Source of the DNA: Asterias rubens
Taxonomy: Eukaryota > Echinodermata > Asteroidea > Forcipulatida > Asteriidae
DNA length: 64,000 nt
Reading direction: 5' to 3'
Assembly (NCBI RefSeq): GCF_902459465.1
Contig: NC_047063.1
Span: 1,178,001-1,242,000, forward strand
The notes beneath the pieces were generated by a model. The model saw nothing but the letters and a program-made list of their open reading frames with translations, did no database searches and was not told where the DNA came from. This document shows, in pieces, positions 61,092-64,000 of this stretch; position 1 is the first letter of the stretch; every line of letters starts with the position of its first letter. Made by a program: the position numbers and the translations under genes.

Positions 61092-61805
61092 CCAAACATT
61101 TATTTATTCTGATTAAATACAACATTGCAGACAAAAATATTACAAGTGTTGTTCTCTACTATCATCATGTTCTTTTTCAAAAGAGGTAGGATAATAGGTT
61201 CGTGTAAGCTTGGTATGGGCAAGGAGAAATCTCTAATTGTGTTTAGTTGAGAATGGAGGTTTTGGGTTATGAATGGCCCTTGTGTTCTTGAACTACTTCC
61301 TTGTGACTAGAGGTTTTTTTCTGTCTGTTGCAAAAGGGAAGTTAGATTTAAAGGGGGTAGGATCATAGTTTTGTGTATTTTGAGTTAGGTAAGGGCATAG
61401 AGTAAAGCCTGGTTCGTACTTTGTGCGAATGCAAAGCGAATGTTGACGTCACAAATTCACAACAAATAATTCGCAGCAGTTCAACTCTGCTCAACTCTTA
61501 CTTACATACAGGTTGAATTTTCAGTAAATTAAGGTGCAATAAGTCACCAAAGTTCCAGATGATTCATCTGAAACTTATTATTCATTGAATATTCCCACTT
61601 GAGAAAACAGCAACAAAACAATCCTGAATTTGCATCAAGAAGGTTTAGCCCATCAACGTTTAAAGCAAGTTGACAGCGGGTGCCAACCACATCTCTGGTC
61701 GCAGTATTCACAAATAGACACATCTCCAAATTCAGATCTCCCAAATTTAACTTTATGAATTCGGTCACACTTCTTACCAGTTTATTTGTAATTTAAGTTA
61801 AGAAT

Positions 61806-62197
61806 TTAAAGACACTGGACACTATTGGTAATTGTCAAAGGCTAGTCTTCACAGTTGTTGTATCTCAACATTATGCATAAAATGAATAACTTGTGAAAAT
61901 TTGAGCTTGATCGGTCGTCGAAGTTGCGAGATAATAATGAAAGAAAAAAAACACCCTTGTCACACCAAGTTGTGTGCTTTGAACAGATGCTTGATTTAGA
62001 GACCTCAAATTCTAAATCGGAGGTCTCCTAATCAAATTCATGGAAAATTACCTCGTTCTCGAAAACTACGTCACTTCAGAGGGAGCTGTTTCTCACAATG
62101 TTTTATACATTCAACCTCTCCCCATTACTCGTAACCAAGTAAGGTTTTATGCTGATAATTATTTTGAGTAGTTACCAATAGTGTCCACTGCCTTTAA
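61806..62197. repeat. TTAA-type MITE, family A, best copy
   Basis: TTAAAGACACTGGACACTAT... to ...ATAGTGTCCACTGCCTTTAA, 392 bp, with TTAA at each end and a central palindrome ('gagacctcaaattct' against 'aaatcggaggtctc'). Reference copy for the family. Confidence 0.9.
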
Positions 62198-64000
62198 ACA
62201 TTTAAATTGGATGAGATCAGCTCTCTCCTTAGATTTTGTAAAAAAGGTTTTAAACTCAGAGTCCAGACGTGTTCCAATGTCTAGGTTTAACGATCTGTGT
62301 TCATACCTACAAAGGAATTGCCATCCCTCTTTGCCGAACCATAAGATATAAAAACTAGCCCAGTCTTAACAAAAATGCTCAATAATAATTGGTAATAATA
62401 ATTATTTTGTGTGTTCATTTGTGTGTATCTTTCCTTCAATGTCTTATGAATTGTTCACCTCTCTTTGAATTCAGTGGTTTGCGGTCCTTGGGCAGCAAGA
62501 CTAACACACAGGCTATTGTATACTATCATTGATATCTGATCAATGAGGGCACTTAAATTAAAAGTAGGCCTACAAAGCTTTTGAAAAAAATTACAGTCTT
62601 TTCTTTCTGGGCAATTTTTACCAAAGTATTACCCTACCTAAAAATAGGTGAATGACAAGTCGGGGTGAAGTTGATCTAAAAGGGTGCTAGAACTTTGGAA
62701 GTAGCACTACACTAACCGTTTAGCTATTAGGGTACTATAAGTGGCAAAAGCCATTGAATGGTAGGTAGATAGCAATAGCAAACCCCTCAGGGACAAAGGA
62801 ATATGGCCTGGACAGGAAAAACAATTCCTATCGAAGAACAAGGTAGAGAACGGGGGGGCGGGGCTCTTTTAGGGACTTATGGGTTTAATCCTTTAGAGCA
62901 CAACTACTACTCGGACTATACTCAGTAAAATATAGAGAGTGGAATGAAATGGTTTTGAGAAGTAATTTATTTTTTGTCTACACCTTCCCTTCAAACTAGT
63001 GAAAATCTCATGAATTGGGTAATAAGCAATTCATGTTTGTCAGTGAGTTTGTTTGGGTCTTTTTTCTGATTGCAATGCTCAGTTATTATTGTGATTGACA
63101 GAATGCAGACATTTTTCTCAGGAGTCAGTACTGGTGTTAACTTGTTAGATAGTAACCATATGTACTTTTACTAGTTAAACTTTGGAGGAAGTCTCATTTC
63201 CTAATTGATGAGAAACGAACTGAATACCAAATATTTAGTATTGTCACTGTTTGGATTTTAAACATTCAAAATGTTTGTCATGGAACAACAAATGATAGAA
63301 GACATTGCCTCACACTAAATTTAAACTTTCATAAATCAAATGGGCCAAAAGTTTATTTGGATGATTGTGATTCCTAAAAGTGCTATACTTTCAAGCTGGT
63401 TTTCTTTCCACCAAAAAACACACTTATTTTTAATTACAAAATGTTACGTGATGCGTACTTGTATGATATTTACCTATTAGGAGAAACATTAATTCAAAAT
63501 ACCCGATCCACAATTCTGTAGGCCCTATTTACTACACGTATTCTGGAGCTAGACACTAAAAGAACGAGAGCTAGACATTAAAAGAATGGCAACTACACGC
63601 ATACGTGTACACATTGCGATTTACGTGCAAACGTGTACAATTGAACCATAGTTAACGAGTCAAGTGTGGCTAACTAATAGGTCGAAGGTCTACTCTCATT
63701 GTTGATTTATGTACACTATTTGTACTGTGTACCTTGTATGGTTGCTATTATGAACAACTCTTTTGTGTTTTTGAAAAGAGGACTAGAAGCGTGACAAACA
63801 GAGTTTTGAATCGCACAACATTTGATCAAAACATTACCTTCCAATAACAAACTACGCTGTCACTTAAACAATTGCTTAACCACCAGGGCCAAATTTATGA
63901 GCACAAAAACTCGCTAAACAGGTATAGTTTTGCATAGAATCGTGTTACAAGCTCGTATTTTAAGTTTGCATTGTTTTTGCTTGTGCCCAACTCTTTTTTT

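Larger units (their letters stand above)
58202..64000. other. LAP2-like gene intron to window end
   Basis: No LEM domain or other exon found. Contains repeats listed separately, several short tandem duplications (59985-60027, 60283-60312, 61046-61091, 63547-63588) and a partial family C element near 63885-63955. From about 62200 to 63500 nothing recognisable. Confidence 0.55.

Overview
This is an AT-rich animal nuclear window with no bacterial, viral or CRISPR content. It holds parts or all of five spliced protein-coding genes in a dense background of short foldback transposons (MITEs), tRNA-derived SINEs and LINE remnants. Exons are short (30 to 1086 bp) with good GT-AG junctions. The gene families and protein divergence point to an invertebrate deuterostome. 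An echinoderm (sea-star type) is my best guess, but the sequence alone does not prove it.

Layout. (1) 228-10704 (+): the last 14 coding exons of the RBM5/RBM10 splicing regulator (RRM2, OCRE, C2H2 finger, G-patch); the 5' end lies outside the window. (2) 13766-17551 (-): a complete six-exon MRPL46, mitochondrial large-subunit ribosomal protein, convergent with RBM5/10. (3) 17862-29410 (+): a complete 15-exon CXXC1/CFP1, the CpG-binding subunit of SETD1/COMPASS. Its start codon is about 310 bp from that of MRPL46, head to head. (4) 37678-54883 (-): a complete 18-exon NWD1-like protein of about 1597 aa, with an N-terminal DUF4062-like domain, a NACHT NTPase and about 14 WD40 blades. (5) 56228 onward (+): the first exon of a LAP2/thymopoietin-like gene with the LEM-like domain, head to head with the NWD gene. 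Its remaining exons lie mostly or wholly beyond the window.

The exon models were built by hand from splice consensus, reading-phase continuity and family motifs. For MRPL46, CXXC1 and the NWD gene all phases close and the CDS lengths are multiples of three (921, 2067 and 4794 nt). The genes do not form one pathway. RBM5/10 acts in splicing, CXXC1 in H3K4 methylation, LAP2 at the nuclear lamina, MRPL46 in mitochondrial translation, and the NWD protein is a STAND-type signalling NTPase.

The non-coding DNA is rich in recognisable mobile-element families: two MULE-like foldbacks with perfect 9-bp target duplications, a hAT-like MITE with a perfect 8-bp duplication nested in another element, two TTAA-bounded families of which two members share one TTAA, a recurrent 'aagcacaaaa' element, several SINEs and two LINE 3' fragments. 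I found no clear candidate for a wholly new biological system. The most interesting items are the NWD gene with its extra cysteine cluster, a LAP2-type LEM-like exon in a probable invertebrate, a duplicated splice acceptor in RBM5/10, in-frame tandem donors and a GC-AG intron in CXXC1, and a multi-repeat element at 33.3-33.9 kb.
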